From: Paramicrobacterium sp051513965 | GTDB taxonomy: Bacteria > Actinomycetota > Actinomycetes > Actinomycetales > Microbacteriaceae | Length of the DNA: 64,000 nucleotides | Reading direction: 5' to 3' | Assembly: GCF_051513965.1 (NCBI RefSeq) | Contig: NZ_CP195847.1 | Coordinates: 868,001-932,000 of the forward strand | In this document: positions 1 through 8,888 of the stretch, piece after piece | Numbering within the stretch: position 1 is the first letter of the stretch | Layout: every line of letters starts with the position of its first letter | Program-made: the position numbers and the translations under genes | The notes under the pieces: generated by a model | Databases searched by the model: none | What the model was told of the DNA's origin: nothing | What the model saw: only the letters and a program-made list of their open reading frames with translations

Positions 1-2
1 TC

Positions 3-419
3 GCACTCTCTGCGCAGTTCACCGAGTCGGGCCTGTCGAAGTGGATCGGAACCCAGGCTGAGGTCGTCGGCGTTCTGCCGGCCGTGCTGATCGTCGCGAT
101 CATCGCTACGCTCATCCTCTTCCTCACCGAGCTGACCAGCAACACGGCGACCGCTGCGACGTTCCTGCCCGTCGTCGGGGGAGTCGCGCTCGGTGTCGGA
201 CTCGACCCGATGCTGCTCGCCATTCCGACCGCGCTCGCCGCGACCTGCGCCTTCATGCTGCCGGTTGCGACGCCGCCCAACGCGGTCGCGTTCGGCTCCG
301 GGTATGTGACGATCGGGTCGATGATCAGAGGCGGCATCTGGCTCAACCTGATCGGAATCGTGCTCGTGACGGCGACGACGATGACCCTCGCGGTCTGGGT
401 CTTCGGCATCGCATACTGA
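3..419 (+). CDS. SLC13/DASS family anion permease, C-terminal part
   Basis: The open frame enters from the left edge without a start, so only the last 138 residues are present. They contain two to three hydrophobic segments and the family-typical stretch T-S-N-T-A-T-A-A (about residues 46-53 of the fragment) followed by P-V-A-T-P-P-N-A near residue 87. Duplicated SNT motifs of this kind line the substrate and sodium site in DASS carriers (dicarboxylates, citrate or sulfate). The substrate cannot be told from the fragment. A strong hairpin lies 20 bp after the stop, so the gene is probably the last of its transcript. Confidence 0.8.
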   Translation, partial: ALSAQFTESGLSKWIGTQAEVVGVLPAVLIVAIIATLILFLTELTSNTATAATFLPVVGGVALGVGLDPMLLAIPTALAATCAFMLPVATPPNAVAFGSGYVTIGSMIRGGIWLNLIGIVLVTATTMTLAVWVFGIAY

Positions 420-438
420 CTGGCGAGTCTGCGGCGCT

Positions 439-471
439 GCGGCCGGTGTCGCCCTCACTGACACCGGCCGC
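439..471 (+). terminator. Hairpin terminator after the SLC13 gene
   Basis: A 12-bp perfect stem (GCGGCCGGTGTC paired with GACACCGGCCGC) encloses a 9-nt loop just after the permease stop codon. There is no clear T-tract, which is common in high-GC actinobacterial terminators. Confidence 0.65.
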
Positions 472-544
472 TCGTCGTGTAAGCGTCGTGTGAGTGCGAT
501 GTAAGCGCCGCGCGTGAGAGTGGAGTCCGATGAAAGGACACCAC

Positions 545-1525
545 ATGACCGCATCTCACCCTGCTGTCGAGGCAACCGGGCTCGTGAAGCTCTTCGGTTC
601 GAACCGCGCCGTCGACGGCGTCGACCTCACTGTTCCGGCGGGGACCGTCTACGGCGTACTCGGACCGAACGGCGCCGGCAAGACGACGACGATCAACATG
701 CTCGCGACACTGATGAAGCCGGATGCCGGAACCGCACGCATCTTCGGCCACGACGTCGTCCGCGACGCGGGCATCGTCCGTCAGCTGATCGGCGTCACTG
801 GCCAGTTCGCGTCCGTCGACGAGAAGCTGAGCGCCACCGAGAATCTCGTGCTGTTCGGACGGCTGCTCGGGCTCAGCGGACGGGCCGCCAAGCGCAAGGC
901 CGACGAGCTTCTCGAGGAGTTCTCCCTCACCGAAGCCGCCCGCAGGCCGCTGGCGAAGTTCTCCGGCGGAATGCGCCGACGGCTCGACCTCGCGGCGAGC
1001 CTCATCGCGCAGCCGCCGCTCATCTTCCTCGACGAGCCGACTACGGGTCTCGACCCGCGCACCCGCAACCAGATGTGGGACACCGTGCGCCGCCTCGTCT
1101 CCGAGGGCTCGACCGTGCTGCTCACGACGCAGTACCTCGACGAGGCCGACCAGCTCGCCGACCGCATCGCCGTGATCGACTCCGGCCGCGTCGTCGCTGA
1201 GGGCACCTCCGACGATCTCAAGGCCTCGATCGGCACGTCGTCGCTGAACCTGCGACTGAGCGATACAGGCGACACGGATGCTGCGCTGCAGGCGATCCGC
1301 CAGGTACTCGGCGTCGAGGCCGCGCTGTCTCCGGAAGCCGCGCGCATCAGCGTTCCGCTGCTCGAGGCCGACCGGGTCACCGACCTTCTCGTTGAGCTGC
1401 GCAGCCGCGGCATCCACCTCGCTGAAATGAGCGTGCAGAAGCCCAGCCTCGACGAAGTCTTCCTCACCATCACGGGGCATGGTGCCTCGGCATCCGACCC
1501 CGAGCTCGAAGGAGCCCACTCATGA
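545..1525 (+). CDS. ABC exporter ATP-binding protein, DrrA-like
   Basis: ATPase subunit (326 aa) of a two-gene ABC-2 type exporter. Walker A GPNGAGKTTT is at residues 40-49, the signature FSGGM at 139-143 and Walker B LIFLDEP at 159-165. A C-terminal domain of about 100 residues follows, as in DrrA/daunorubicin-resistance ATPases. An ATG 15 bp upstream is also in frame, but AAAGGA at 533-538 sits 6 nt before the chosen ATG, so I start here. The gene overlaps the permease by 4 bp (ATGA), indicating translational coupling. The exported compound is unknown; drug or lipid export is typical for the family. Confidence 0.88.
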   Translation: MTASHPAVEATGLVKLFGSNRAVDGVDLTVPAGTVYGVLGPNGAGKTTTINMLATLMKPDAGTARIFGHDVVRDAGIVRQLIGVTGQFASVDEKLSATENLVLFGRLLGLSGRAAKRKADELLEEFSLTEAARRPLAKFSGGMRRRLDLAASLIAQPPLIFLDEPTTGLDPRTRNQMWDTVRRLVSEGSTVLLTTQYLDEADQLADRIAVIDSGRVVAEGTSDDLKASIGTSSLNLRLSDTGDTDAALQAIRQVLGVEAALSPEAARISVPLLEADRVTDLLVELRSRGIHLAEMSVQKPSLDEVFLTITGHGASASDPELEGAHS

Positions 1526-2325
1526 CCACCGCGACACTCGACCGGCCGCTGAGCCGAACCGTCAGCCTCGGCGACACCGTCTCGCACTCGCTGACGATGG
1601 CCCACCGGGGCCTGCTGAAGATCAAGCGCACGCCCGAGCAGCTGATCGACGTGACGGTGCAGCCGCTCATCTTCACCCTCATGTTCACGTACATCTTCGG
1701 CGGCGCCATCTCGGGGGACGTCGAAAGCTACCTGCCGGTCATCATCCCCGGCATCCTCGTGCAGACCGTCATCACGACGTCCGTCGTGACCGGTGTGCAG
1801 CTGCGGGAGGACATGGACAAGGGGGTGTTCGACCGCTTCCGATCGCTGCCCATCGCGCGCATCGCACCGCTAGCCGGAGCGCTGCTCGCCGACACGATCC
1901 GCTACACGATCGCCACGACGCTGACGTTCGTGATGGGGTACATCATGGGCTGGCGGCCCGAGGGAGGTCTCGGCTCGGTCGTGCTCGCCGGCCTCGCGGT
2001 GATCGCGTGCGCGTGGGCGATCAGCTGGGTCTTCGCGTTCTTCGGGGTCATTGCGCGCTCGGCATCCAGCGTGCAGGGCATCTCGATGCTTCTGCTGTTT
2101 CCGCTCACCTTCCTCTCCAACGCGTTTGTGCCGGTGGAGACGATGCCGACGTGGCTTCAGGGCTTCGTGAACGTCAACCCGATCTCGCACCTCGTCAGCG
2201 CGGTTCGCGAGATGACCGGCGCCGGCGCCTTCGGAGGGGACCTCACCATGTCGCTCATCGGCGCCGTGGTGATCGTCGTGATCTTCGCGCCGCTCACCGT
2301 GCGGGCCTACATGCGCAAGGCGTAG
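1522..2325 (+). CDS. ABC-2 type exporter permease, DrrB-like
   Basis: Integral membrane partner (267 aa) of the preceding ATPase. It has about six hydrophobic segments and the ABC-2 membrane family pattern, including the conserved N-P-(I)-S-H-L-V segment near residue 228 that recurs in DrrB proteins. The start overlaps the ATPase stop by 4 bp. A member of the dispersed palindromic repeat family lies about 50 bp downstream. Confidence 0.87.
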   Translation: MTTATLDRPLSRTVSLGDTVSHSLTMAHRGLLKIKRTPEQLIDVTVQPLIFTLMFTYIFGGAISGDVESYLPVIIPGILVQTVITTSVVTGVQLREDMDKGVFDRFRSLPIARIAPLAGALLADTIRYTIATTLTFVMGYIMGWRPEGGLGSVVLAGLAVIACAWAISWVFAFFGVIARSASSVQGISMLLLFPLTFLSNAFVPVETMPTWLQGFVNVNPISHLVSAVREMTGAGAFGGDLTMSLIGAVVIVVIFAPLTVRAYMRKA

Positions 2326-2375
2326 CCGCCCGCACTTGTGGGGAGCCTGCCCGCGCTGGGGCACTCCCCACAGGC

Positions 2376-2452
2376 AGAGAATCGGAAAATTTGGCGACAC
2401 GCCGTGCTGGGTCGACTCCAGTGCGGCGCGTCGCCAAAATTTCCGACTGAGT
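2376..2452. repeat. Dispersed intergenic palindrome, copy A
   Basis: A 77-nt imperfect palindrome lies between the ABC permease and the antiporter gene. The arms 2383-2404 and 2424-2445 pair over 20 of 22 positions around a 19-nt loop. The ends are AGAGAATCGG and CCGACTGAGT. Two further copies are at 15660-15737 and 19818-19895. It could act as a terminator here, but its recurrence in sequence, length and intergenic position suggests a REP-like or MITE-like element. Confidence 0.8.
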
Positions 2453-2486
2453 GCGCACCGGTACCATCGACCCAGAGGGGAGTCTC

Positions 2487-4157
2487 ATGGAGACAGCGCT
2501 GATCGTGGCCGTGCTGGGGCTGCTCGCGATCGCGGGCGCCTCCTCGTTCGCGCAGCGTCTCGGCGTGGCATCCCCGCTGATTCTCGTGCTTCTCGGCATC
2601 GGCGTCAGTCTCCTGCCGATGGTTCCGGACGTCGTCGTCGAGCCCGAGTGGATCCTCGCGGGGGTGCTTCCGCCCCTGCTGTACTCGGCGTCCGTCTCGA
2701 TGCCGTCGCTCGACTTCCGCCGCGAGTTCACGGCGATCAGCGAGCTGTCGGTCGTGCTCGTCGTGATCAGCAGCCTCGTGCTCGGGCTGTTCTTCTGGTG
2801 GCTGATCCCCGACATCTCGTTCGCGTGGGGCGTCGCTCTGGGCGCCGTGGTGAGCCCGACGGATGCCGTGGCCACATCGATCGTCAAAGGCCTCGGCGTC
2901 TCGCCCCGCGTCGTCACGATGCTCGAGGGGGAGAGCCTGCTGAACGACGCGACGGCGCTCGTGCTTCTGCGCACGGCGATCGCCGGTGCTGCGGCATCCG
3001 TCTCGCTGTGGGGAGTGCTCGGCACGTTCGCGTTCTCGATCGCCGTGGCCTCAGCGATCGGCGCACTCGTCGGCTGGCTCAACCTCGTGGTGCGCAGCCG
3101 CGTCTCCGACCCGACAGTGGGCACCGTCATCTCGTTCACGATTCCGTTCATCGCCTCGATTCCGGCCGAGCTGCTCGGAGCATCCGGTCTCGTCGCCGCC
3201 GTCGTGGCAGGCCTCGTGACCGGTCGCGGCGCGCTCGCCCGCCTCACCCCGAGCGATCGCCTGGCCGAGCAGCAGAATTGGAAGACCATCGAGCTCGTGC
3301 TGGAGGGCGCGGTGTTCCTGCTCATGGGGCTTGAGCTCACCGCGATCGTGAAGGACGTCGTCGATGTGCATGATGGCGTTCTGCCGGCGCTGCTGATCGC
3401 GCTCGGCGGACTCGTGCTCGTGATTGCGGTGCGCTCCGGGTACGTGTCGCTGCTGGTCACGGCGCTGAAGCATCAGGCACAGCGCCGCGAGAAGATGCGG
3501 CCGCGCGTCGAAAAGGTCAAGACGTACATCGAGCAGCCGGACGCTCTCGAGCGGATGCAACGGTATCGCGATGGGATGCGCGGGCCCGGCCGGGCACGAG
3601 CCGACGGCGACCGCCCGCGTCCGCCACGCATCACGACGGCCGAGCGGTTCGAACGGGCGCGCACGCGCGTCGTGCGGATGGCCGCCGACCTCGATTACTT
3701 TCTCAGCAGACCGCTCGGGTGGCGCGAGGGCACCGTCGTCGTGTGGGCCGGCATGCGCGGCGCCGTCACGGTGGCAGCGGCTCAGACCCTCCCGCACGAC
3801 ACCCCGCACAGATCGATGCTGATTCTCATCGCGTTCGTGGTCGCCGCGGTGTCGCTGCTCGCGCAGGGTGGCACGCTGAAGTGGGTGATCCGCACGGTGA
3901 AGCCGCGCCCGGAGCCCGAGGCTGCGATGCAGGCTGAACGTCAACGCCTGACCGAATTGCTGCAGGATGCCGCGGGGGCCGCCCGCGCTGAGGCGGACGA
4001 AGCTGGCCGCGAGGCGTCCGAGCTGTCGATCATCCGCGCGAAGCGGGAGACCCTCTTGCGGGTGCGGGATGAGGGTACGTATTCGTCGTCGACGCTCGCG
4101 GGCGCACTCGAGGTGCTGGACGCTCAGGAGATCAGTCTCGAGCTTCGCGGCGGCTGA
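2487..4157 (+). CDS. Na+/H+ antiporter, NhaP/CPA1 family
   Basis: Membrane cation/proton antiporter of 556 aa, with about 11-12 hydrophobic segments in the first 350 residues and a last pair around 410-470. The CPA1 signature S-P-T-D-A (Asp126) and the E-S-L-L-N-D motif (Asn153-Asp154), which form the ion site, are both present. The C-terminal 85 residues are charged and helical, as in regulatory tails of NhaP proteins. AGAGGGG at 2474-2480 is 6 nt from the chosen ATG; a GTG 36 bp upstream is less well placed. TACCAT at 2462-2467 is a possible -10. The end overlaps the convergent regulator by 26 bp. Confidence 0.9.
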   Translation: METALIVAVLGLLAIAGASSFAQRLGVASPLILVLLGIGVSLLPMVPDVVVEPEWILAGVLPPLLYSASVSMPSLDFRREFTAISELSVVLVVISSLVLGLFFWWLIPDISFAWGVALGAVVSPTDAVATSIVKGLGVSPRVVTMLEGESLLNDATALVLLRTAIAGAAASVSLWGVLGTFAFSIAVASAIGALVGWLNLVVRSRVSDPTVGTVISFTIPFIASIPAELLGASGLVAAVVAGLVTGRGALARLTPSDRLAEQQNWKTIELVLEGAVFLLMGLELTAIVKDVVDVHDGVLPALLIALGGLVLVIAVRSGYVSLLVTALKHQAQRREKMRPRVEKVKTYIEQPDALERMQRYRDGMRGPGRARADGDRPRPPRITTAERFERARTRVVRMAADLDYFLSRPLGWREGTVVVWAGMRGAVTVAAAQTLPHDTPHRSMLILIAFVVAAVSLLAQGGTLKWVIRTVKPRPEPEAAMQAERQRLTELLQDAAGAARAEADEAGREASELSIIRAKRETLLRVRDEGTYSSSTLAGALEVLDAQEISLELRGG

Positions 4158-7100
4158 CGGCGTCGACGACTCGGTCGAGCAGCGTCGGCACCGCGCGGAG
4201 TCGGCCGAGCGGGGTGAGGGATGCCGTGTGGCGGCGCGCCGCTTCGACGGCATCCGCCCCGACCAGCTGCGCCGCTCGCTCGTAGAGGGGAGCATCTGCG
4301 AGGGCAGAGAAGTCGCGCCGGTACCCCATGCTGTCGGCGAGGGCGAGCAGGTCGACCCCGAGCTGCGCGGTCGAGGCATCGCGGAGCAGCGCCGCAGCGA
4401 GAGCGGCGAGGCCCGCACCGATCACCGGCTGGTCGGTGCTTCCGCGGCGCACGCGTGAGGTCGCCCGCAGACGCGTCGTGAGCGTCAGAATATCGTCGTG
4501 CGTGACTGTGGCGCTGTGCGTGGCTGTGGCGCTGTGCGCGTCTGTATCGCCGTGAAGGATCCGCGTCGACAGGTGCATCGCGGAGAGCAGGATCATCCAC
4601 GGCGCAGACCTGCCCCCGAGGGGAAGCGCGTCGAGTGATTCGTCGAGCGTCGCGACCGCTGCGACGGAGTCTCCGGTGTGCAGGTGGAGCTCCGCTTTCA
4701 GGCTCAGCAGAAGCGCGCGGATCTCGAGAGTTGCGTCGTCCAGCAGCTCGTCGATGAGCTGCTGGGCGGAGGCCGGGTCGCCCTGTCGAAGAAGGGCGAG
4801 CGACAGCATCCACTGTGCCTGCGTCATGTCTTCGTTCGACTGCGTGCGAGCAGATGCGTCGCGGGCGATGCGCGACCACCGCACCGCCTCGGGGAGGTTG
4901 TCGCTCTCGCCGTACAGCTGCGCGAGGATCATCGCCGCGGACCCGGCGAGCCAGGTGTCTCCGAGGGCCGTCGCCCGGTCATACGATGTGCGTCCGTACC
5001 TGATGGCCCGCCCGATCTCGCCCAGGTTCTCGGCCGCGTTCGCCCCGAGCAGCGCGGCGCAGGCCGCTCGCGCATCGTCGTTCAGCTGCGAGAGGGCATC
5101 GAGATGATCGAAGAGATCGGCGATTCCCTCGTCGGTGTCGGGGGATGCTCGACCGAGCATGTTCGCGAGGATGAGAGCGCGCGCATCGGTGACGACGCCC
5201 GCCGCGATCAGGCGCCGCGCGCGAGAGTGCGCGGGGTAGGTGATGTGGCGGACGCCGAACATCGCAAACATGATCGAGAGCAGTGACAGACCGAACGCCG
5301 CGGGGTTCGCGACGCGATCTGCGATGTCGCGGGCCTCGGTCGCGGGCAGGATGTCTGCGCCGAACGCAGCGAACTCCTCGTGTTCGCCGCGGATGGCCCA
5401 CATGGCTGCGAGCATGCCGAACAGCGCGTACACGGTGTCGCTGTCGCGCCGGGCGATCGCGCTGCGGAGCGCGGCGATGATGTTCTCACGCTCGGCGACG
5501 GCGATCGCGAGGGCATCGAGCTGCTCAGCGCCGAGCAGACGATCGAACAGGTCGAGGGCGAGATCGACGACCCAGGTCGTGTACCGCTGCTCGATCTGCC
5601 GGCGCTCGTCGGCCTCATCCAGTCGGTCGCGCGCGAACTCTCCCACGGTCTCGAGCAGTCGGTAGCGGACCCCGGCGCCGTCATCGCGCACCTGTACGAG
5701 CGACTGCATCACGAGAGCATCGAGATCGTCGATCACGTCGTGCCCGTCACCCGCGATCTGCGCGGCGGCGTCAGCGGTGAACCCGTCCGCGAAGAGCGCC
5801 AAGCGCCGCAGAACGGTGCGCTGGGACGGGTCGAGGAGCTTCCAGCTCCAGTCGATCACGGCGAAGAGCGTGCGGTGGCGTGCCGGTGCGGAGCGGTCCA
5901 CCGTGGTCAGCAGCGCGAAGCGGTTGCGCAGGCGGCGCTCGATGTCGTCGAGCGACAGTGACCGGATGCGTGCGGCAGCGAGCTCGATGGCGAGGGGCAG
6001 ACCGTCGAGGCTCGCGCACACGCGCTGAACCGCGTCGAGAGGGAGTTCGGCGTCGGGGCGGACGGCACGGGCGCGCTGAATGAACAGGTCGATGGCAGGG
6101 CCTGGAGACCCGGCATCCATCACCGCGAGCGCCGGCAGCTCAATCACCTGCTCGCCCTCGATCGCGAGGGGAGCGCGGCTCGTGGCGAGAACGCGCAGCG
6201 TCGGCACAGCCGCGAGCAGATCATCAGCGAGATCGGCGGCCGCATCGACCAGATGCTCGCAGTTGTCGAGCACGAGGAACGTGTCGCGTTCGGCGAGTGC
6301 AGCGATCGCTCGCGACTTCAGGTCCGTGCGCACGAGCGGGTCGGCGAGGCGCGCCACTGACGAGACCGTGCGGATGCCGAGCGTCGTCGTCACCGTGATG
6401 AGGACGTCGTCGGGGTTCGTGGCGCCGGCGAGCTCGACGACGGCCGTGAGCGGAGTCATCGAGCGCTCGGCGACGGCATGAGCGAGACTCGTCTTGCCCA
6501 GCCCGCCGACCCCGAGAATCGTGGTCAGACGGTTCGCGGCGACGCTCGTCTCAACCCGGCGAATGTCATCGTCGCGCCCGATGAGCGGGCTGCGGCGAGA
6601 GCGCACACCGATGCGATGGCGGGGCGGATGCCTCTCAGCGCGCAGCAGCTTCGTATTCAGGGCGACAGCATCGTCTCCCGGATCGGCGCCGAGCGTCTCC
6701 GCGAGAGCGGAGCGCAGCCGGGCGAATGCGGCGAGGGCCTCGGTGCGACGCCCCGCGGCATCCAGCGCTGTCATGAGCGCGACTGCTGTGGCCTCATCGA
6801 GCGGATCAGCCGCCGCGAGGCCCTCGAGAACGGCCGCCGCGTCGTCCCAGCGTTCGGCGTCGCCGAGCTGCTCGGCTCGTTGGCGCGTAAGGGCACGCCG
6901 GAGCCGCAGGGCCTCGCTCCGCAGATCAGCTGCGATCGGAGAATCGCCGAGGTCGTCGCCCGGCTCGCCGCGCCAGAGGGGAATGGAGGACCCGTCCGTG
7001 AGCTGAGAAGGCAATGCGCTGTCGGAGAGCGCGGCGCGTGCCTCGTCGAGGTCGGTCTGCACCTCGAGTCGGTAGCCCGCAGGTGTCAGCTCGATCGCGC

Positions 7101-7344
7101 TCTGGCCGACGACCGCTCGCGACCGCGAGACGAGCGTCTGCAGCGCTCCGCGTGCGTTCGCCGGGGGAGCATCGCCCCACACCGCGTCCACGAGCGCCGC
7201 AGAACTGAGAGCGCGCGGCCGGGCGATAGCGAGCGCGGCGATGAGACGCCGAGGCAGCGGGCCCGCGACCGGAGCGCCATCGACGAGCACGGGGCCGAGC
7301 ACGCGGACGCGCGGGCCCTGGGTCTCCGTCTCGTGCGCCGCCAC
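4132..7344 (-). CDS. AfsR/SARP-type transcriptional regulator with BTAD and NB-ARC ATPase
   Basis: Large regulator of 1070 aa. The N-terminus (about 10-90) has a winged-helix OmpR-like DNA-binding domain, followed by a bacterial transcriptional activation domain (about 95-245). A STAND/NB-ARC ATPase follows, with the P-loop GVGGLGKTS near residue 280 and a LVLDNCEHL Walker-B-like segment typical of this class. The rest is a long helical TPR-like region. Family members switch on nearby genes in response to ATP-dependent oligomerisation; the target is not evident here. The GTG at 7344 is chosen because TACACT lies 6 nt upstream (leaderless) and no ribosome site is visible. Two 18-bp tandem copies at 4502-4537 give an imperfect HSATxT repeat. 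Confidence 0.85.
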   Translation of the reverse strand: MAAHETETQGPRVRVLGPVLVDGAPVAGPLPRRLIAALAIARPRALSSAALVDAVWGDAPPANARGALQTLVSRSRAVVGQSAIELTPAGYRLEVQTDLDEARAALSDSALPSQLTDGSSIPLWRGEPGDDLGDSPIAADLRSEALRLRRALTRQRAEQLGDAERWDDAAAVLEGLAAADPLDEATAVALMTALDAAGRRTEALAAFARLRSALAETLGADPGDDAVALNTKLLRAERHPPRHRIGVRSRRSPLIGRDDDIRRVETSVAANRLTTILGVGGLGKTSLAHAVAERSMTPLTAVVELAGATNPDDVLITVTTTLGIRTVSSVARLADPLVRTDLKSRAIAALAERDTFLVLDNCEHLVDAAADLADDLLAAVPTLRVLATSRAPLAIEGEQVIELPALAVMDAGSPGPAIDLFIQRARAVRPDAELPLDAVQRVCASLDGLPLAIELAAARIRSLSLDDIERRLRNRFALLTTVDRSAPARHRTLFAVIDWSWKLLDPSQRTVLRRLALFADGFTADAAAQIAGDGHDVIDDLDALVMQSLVQVRDDGAGVRYRLLETVGEFARDRLDEADERRQIEQRYTTWVVDLALDLFDRLLGAEQLDALAIAVAERENIIAALRSAIARRDSDTVYALFGMLAAMWAIRGEHEEFAAFGADILPATEARDIADRVANPAAFGLSLLSIMFAMFGVRHITYPAHSRARRLIAAGVVTDARALILANMLGRASPDTDEGIADLFDHLDALSQLNDDARAACAALLGANAAENLGEIGRAIRYGRTSYDRATALGDTWLAGSAAMILAQLYGESDNLPEAVRWSRIARDASARTQSNEDMTQAQWMLSLALLRQGDPASAQQLIDELLDDATLEIRALLLSLKAELHLHTGDSVAAVATLDESLDALPLGGRSAPWMILLSAMHLSTRILHGDTDAHSATATHSATVTHDDILTLTTRLRATSRVRRGSTDQPVIGAGLAALAAALLRDASTAQLGVDLLALADSMGYRRDFSALADAPLYERAAQLVGADAVEAARRHTASLTPLGRLRAVPTLLDRVVDAVSRREARD

Positions 7345-7350
7345 GTGGCC

Positions 7351-7356
7351 AGTGTA
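7351..7356 (-). promoter_or_regulatory. -10 box for leaderless SARP regulator gene
   Basis: TACACT on the minus strand is followed by 6 nt and then the GTG start, so transcription would begin at or next to the start codon. Confidence 0.5.
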
Positions 7357-7474
7357 GTGTCGCGATCCGAGCGGGCTCTGACGCTCATCGGGAGAGTATG
7401 CCGAGCGTTGCGCCTCGCGCGCCACGGCTGCACCATGGTGAGGTGTGTGAATGCGATGGTGAGAGCAGGATGCC

Positions 7475-8056
7475 GTGAGCCGCACGTTCGACTGGAATGC
7501 GTACTACGCCGCGATGGTCGGGAGGCAGCCGCGGCAGAACTTCCTCGCGGCTCTCGACGCGTGGGGCGACCGCGAGCCGGGCAGCGCGGTCGATCTCGGC
7601 GCAGGTGACGGCCTCGAGTCACGCGAGCTCGCGCAGCGCGGCTGGACGGTGACGTCGTTCGATGCCGACGCCGGGTTCGAAGCGCGTCTCGCAGAGGTGC
7701 CGGGCGTCACGGCGGTGCGGCGTGATTTCACGCAGATCGCCGAGTTGCCGGCATCCGATCTGGTCTTCGCCGGTTTTTCGCTGCCGTTCTGTCCGCCCGA
7801 GCACTTCGCGACCCTCTGGCAGGCGATCCGCGAGTGCCTCGCGCCCGACGGTCTGCTCGCAGTGGAGCTCTTCGGACCCGATGACGAGTGGGCGGGCACT
7901 CCCGGAATGAGCTTCCACTCGCGCGTAGAGGTCGAGGGGATGCTCCGGGGGCTCGAACTCCGTCAGCTGACGGAAGACAACCGCGACGGTCGGTCCTTCG
8001 ACGGACCGAAGCACTGGCACGTGTTCCACGTGCTGGCCCGCAGACCCGGGGTTTGA
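7475..8056 (+). CDS. Class I SAM-dependent methyltransferase
   Basis: Cytosolic protein of 193 aa with a Rossmann-type methyltransferase core. Motif I AVDLGAGDGLESRELAQRG is at residues 38-56, and an acidic residue follows at the end of strand beta-2 (TSFDADAGF). The fold resembles TehB-like and Methyltransf_25 enzymes. The target is unknown. The GTG start has AGCAGGA 4 nt upstream. The gene is divergent from the SARP gene and convergent with the phosphatase, 6 bp away. Confidence 0.8.
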   Translation: MSRTFDWNAYYAAMVGRQPRQNFLAALDAWGDREPGSAVDLGAGDGLESRELAQRGWTVTSFDADAGFEARLAEVPGVTAVRRDFTQIAELPASDLVFAGFSLPFCPPEHFATLWQAIRECLAPDGLLAVELFGPDDEWAGTPGMSFHSRVEVEGMLRGLELRQLTEDNRDGRSFDGPKHWHVFHVLARRPGV

Positions 8057-8062
8057 GCGGCG

Positions 8063-8803
8063 CTACTCAGGCTGGACGAGCGCGTTTCGAAGAGCCTGGC
8101 GAGCGTCGGCGTCCAGCCCGTGCGCGGTGAGGTACTCGACGGAGCCGCCGTGTTCGGCATCCACGTGCTCGAGCGTGCGCTGCATGGCGTCGGGCTCAGT
8201 TCCGGTCACGAGCATTCGCACCTGGGGCGTCAGCTCCACGCCCATCTGCCGCGCGAGCCCCAGCATTCGCTCCGCCCAGGGGCCGGCAAGGTTCTGCGCT
8301 GACGCGACGTAGTCCTCGATGATCGTCTGCCGCGGAACCCCGACGGCGTCGAGCAGAAGCGCGACCGCGACTCCGGTGCGGTCTTTACCCGCGGTGCAGT
8401 GCACCAGCACACCGCCGCGGGAGCGCACCGCAACCCATTCCGCGATGCGCGCGAAGCTGTCTCCCGCCGTGTCGACGAGTCCGGTGTACAGCTCGGTCAG
8501 GGTCGGAACCCGCGTCGTCACGTCTTCGACCGCACCCTCCATGAGCGGAAGTGACAGGTACTCGCCGAGCGTCGACTCGTCGAGCATCGGCTGGGTCTGC
8601 TCCACCTCGGTGCGGCTGCGCAGATCGATGATCGTGGTGATGGGAGAGTCCTTGAGTTGACGGATGCCGTCGGGCGAGAGGGCGACGAGCGCGTCGGATC
8701 GGTAGAGGCGCCCCGTGCGTACGCGTCCGCCCTCCGCGGGCAGACCACCGAGATCGCGGAAGTTGACGAGGCCCTCCGGGATCGCAGACGTACGTTCGCT
8801 CAT
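8063..8803 (-). CDS. Tyrosine phosphatase (PtpB/LipA-like dual-specificity phosphatase)
   Basis: Cysteine-dependent phosphatase of 246 aa. The P-loop HCTAGKDRTG spans 135-144, with nucleophile Cys136 and Arg142. The N-terminal N-F-R-D-L-G-G motif (14-20) marks the Y_phosphatase3 family, which contains mycobacterial PtpB and acts on phosphotyrosine or phosphoinositides. The ATG at 8803 is preceded by GAGGAT; a longer frame upstream lacks homology-like character. Substrate not inferable. Confidence 0.87.
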   Translation of the reverse strand: MSERTSAIPEGLVNFRDLGGLPAEGGRVRTGRLYRSDALVALSPDGIRQLKDSPITTIIDLRSRTEVEQTQPMLDESTLGEYLSLPLMEGAVEDVTTRVPTLTELYTGLVDTAGDSFARIAEWVAVRSRGGVLVHCTAGKDRTGVAVALLLDAVGVPRQTIIEDYVASAQNLAGPWAERMLGLARQMGVELTPQVRMLVTGTEPDAMQRTLEHVDAEHGGSVEYLTAHGLDADARQALRNALVQPE

Positions 8804-8888
8804 TGCGGCATCCTCACTCTCACTCGATCTCGGGTCCACCAGAATCCAATCAGGAACCCACGACACTGTCGAGACAGAGCCGCCGTGT

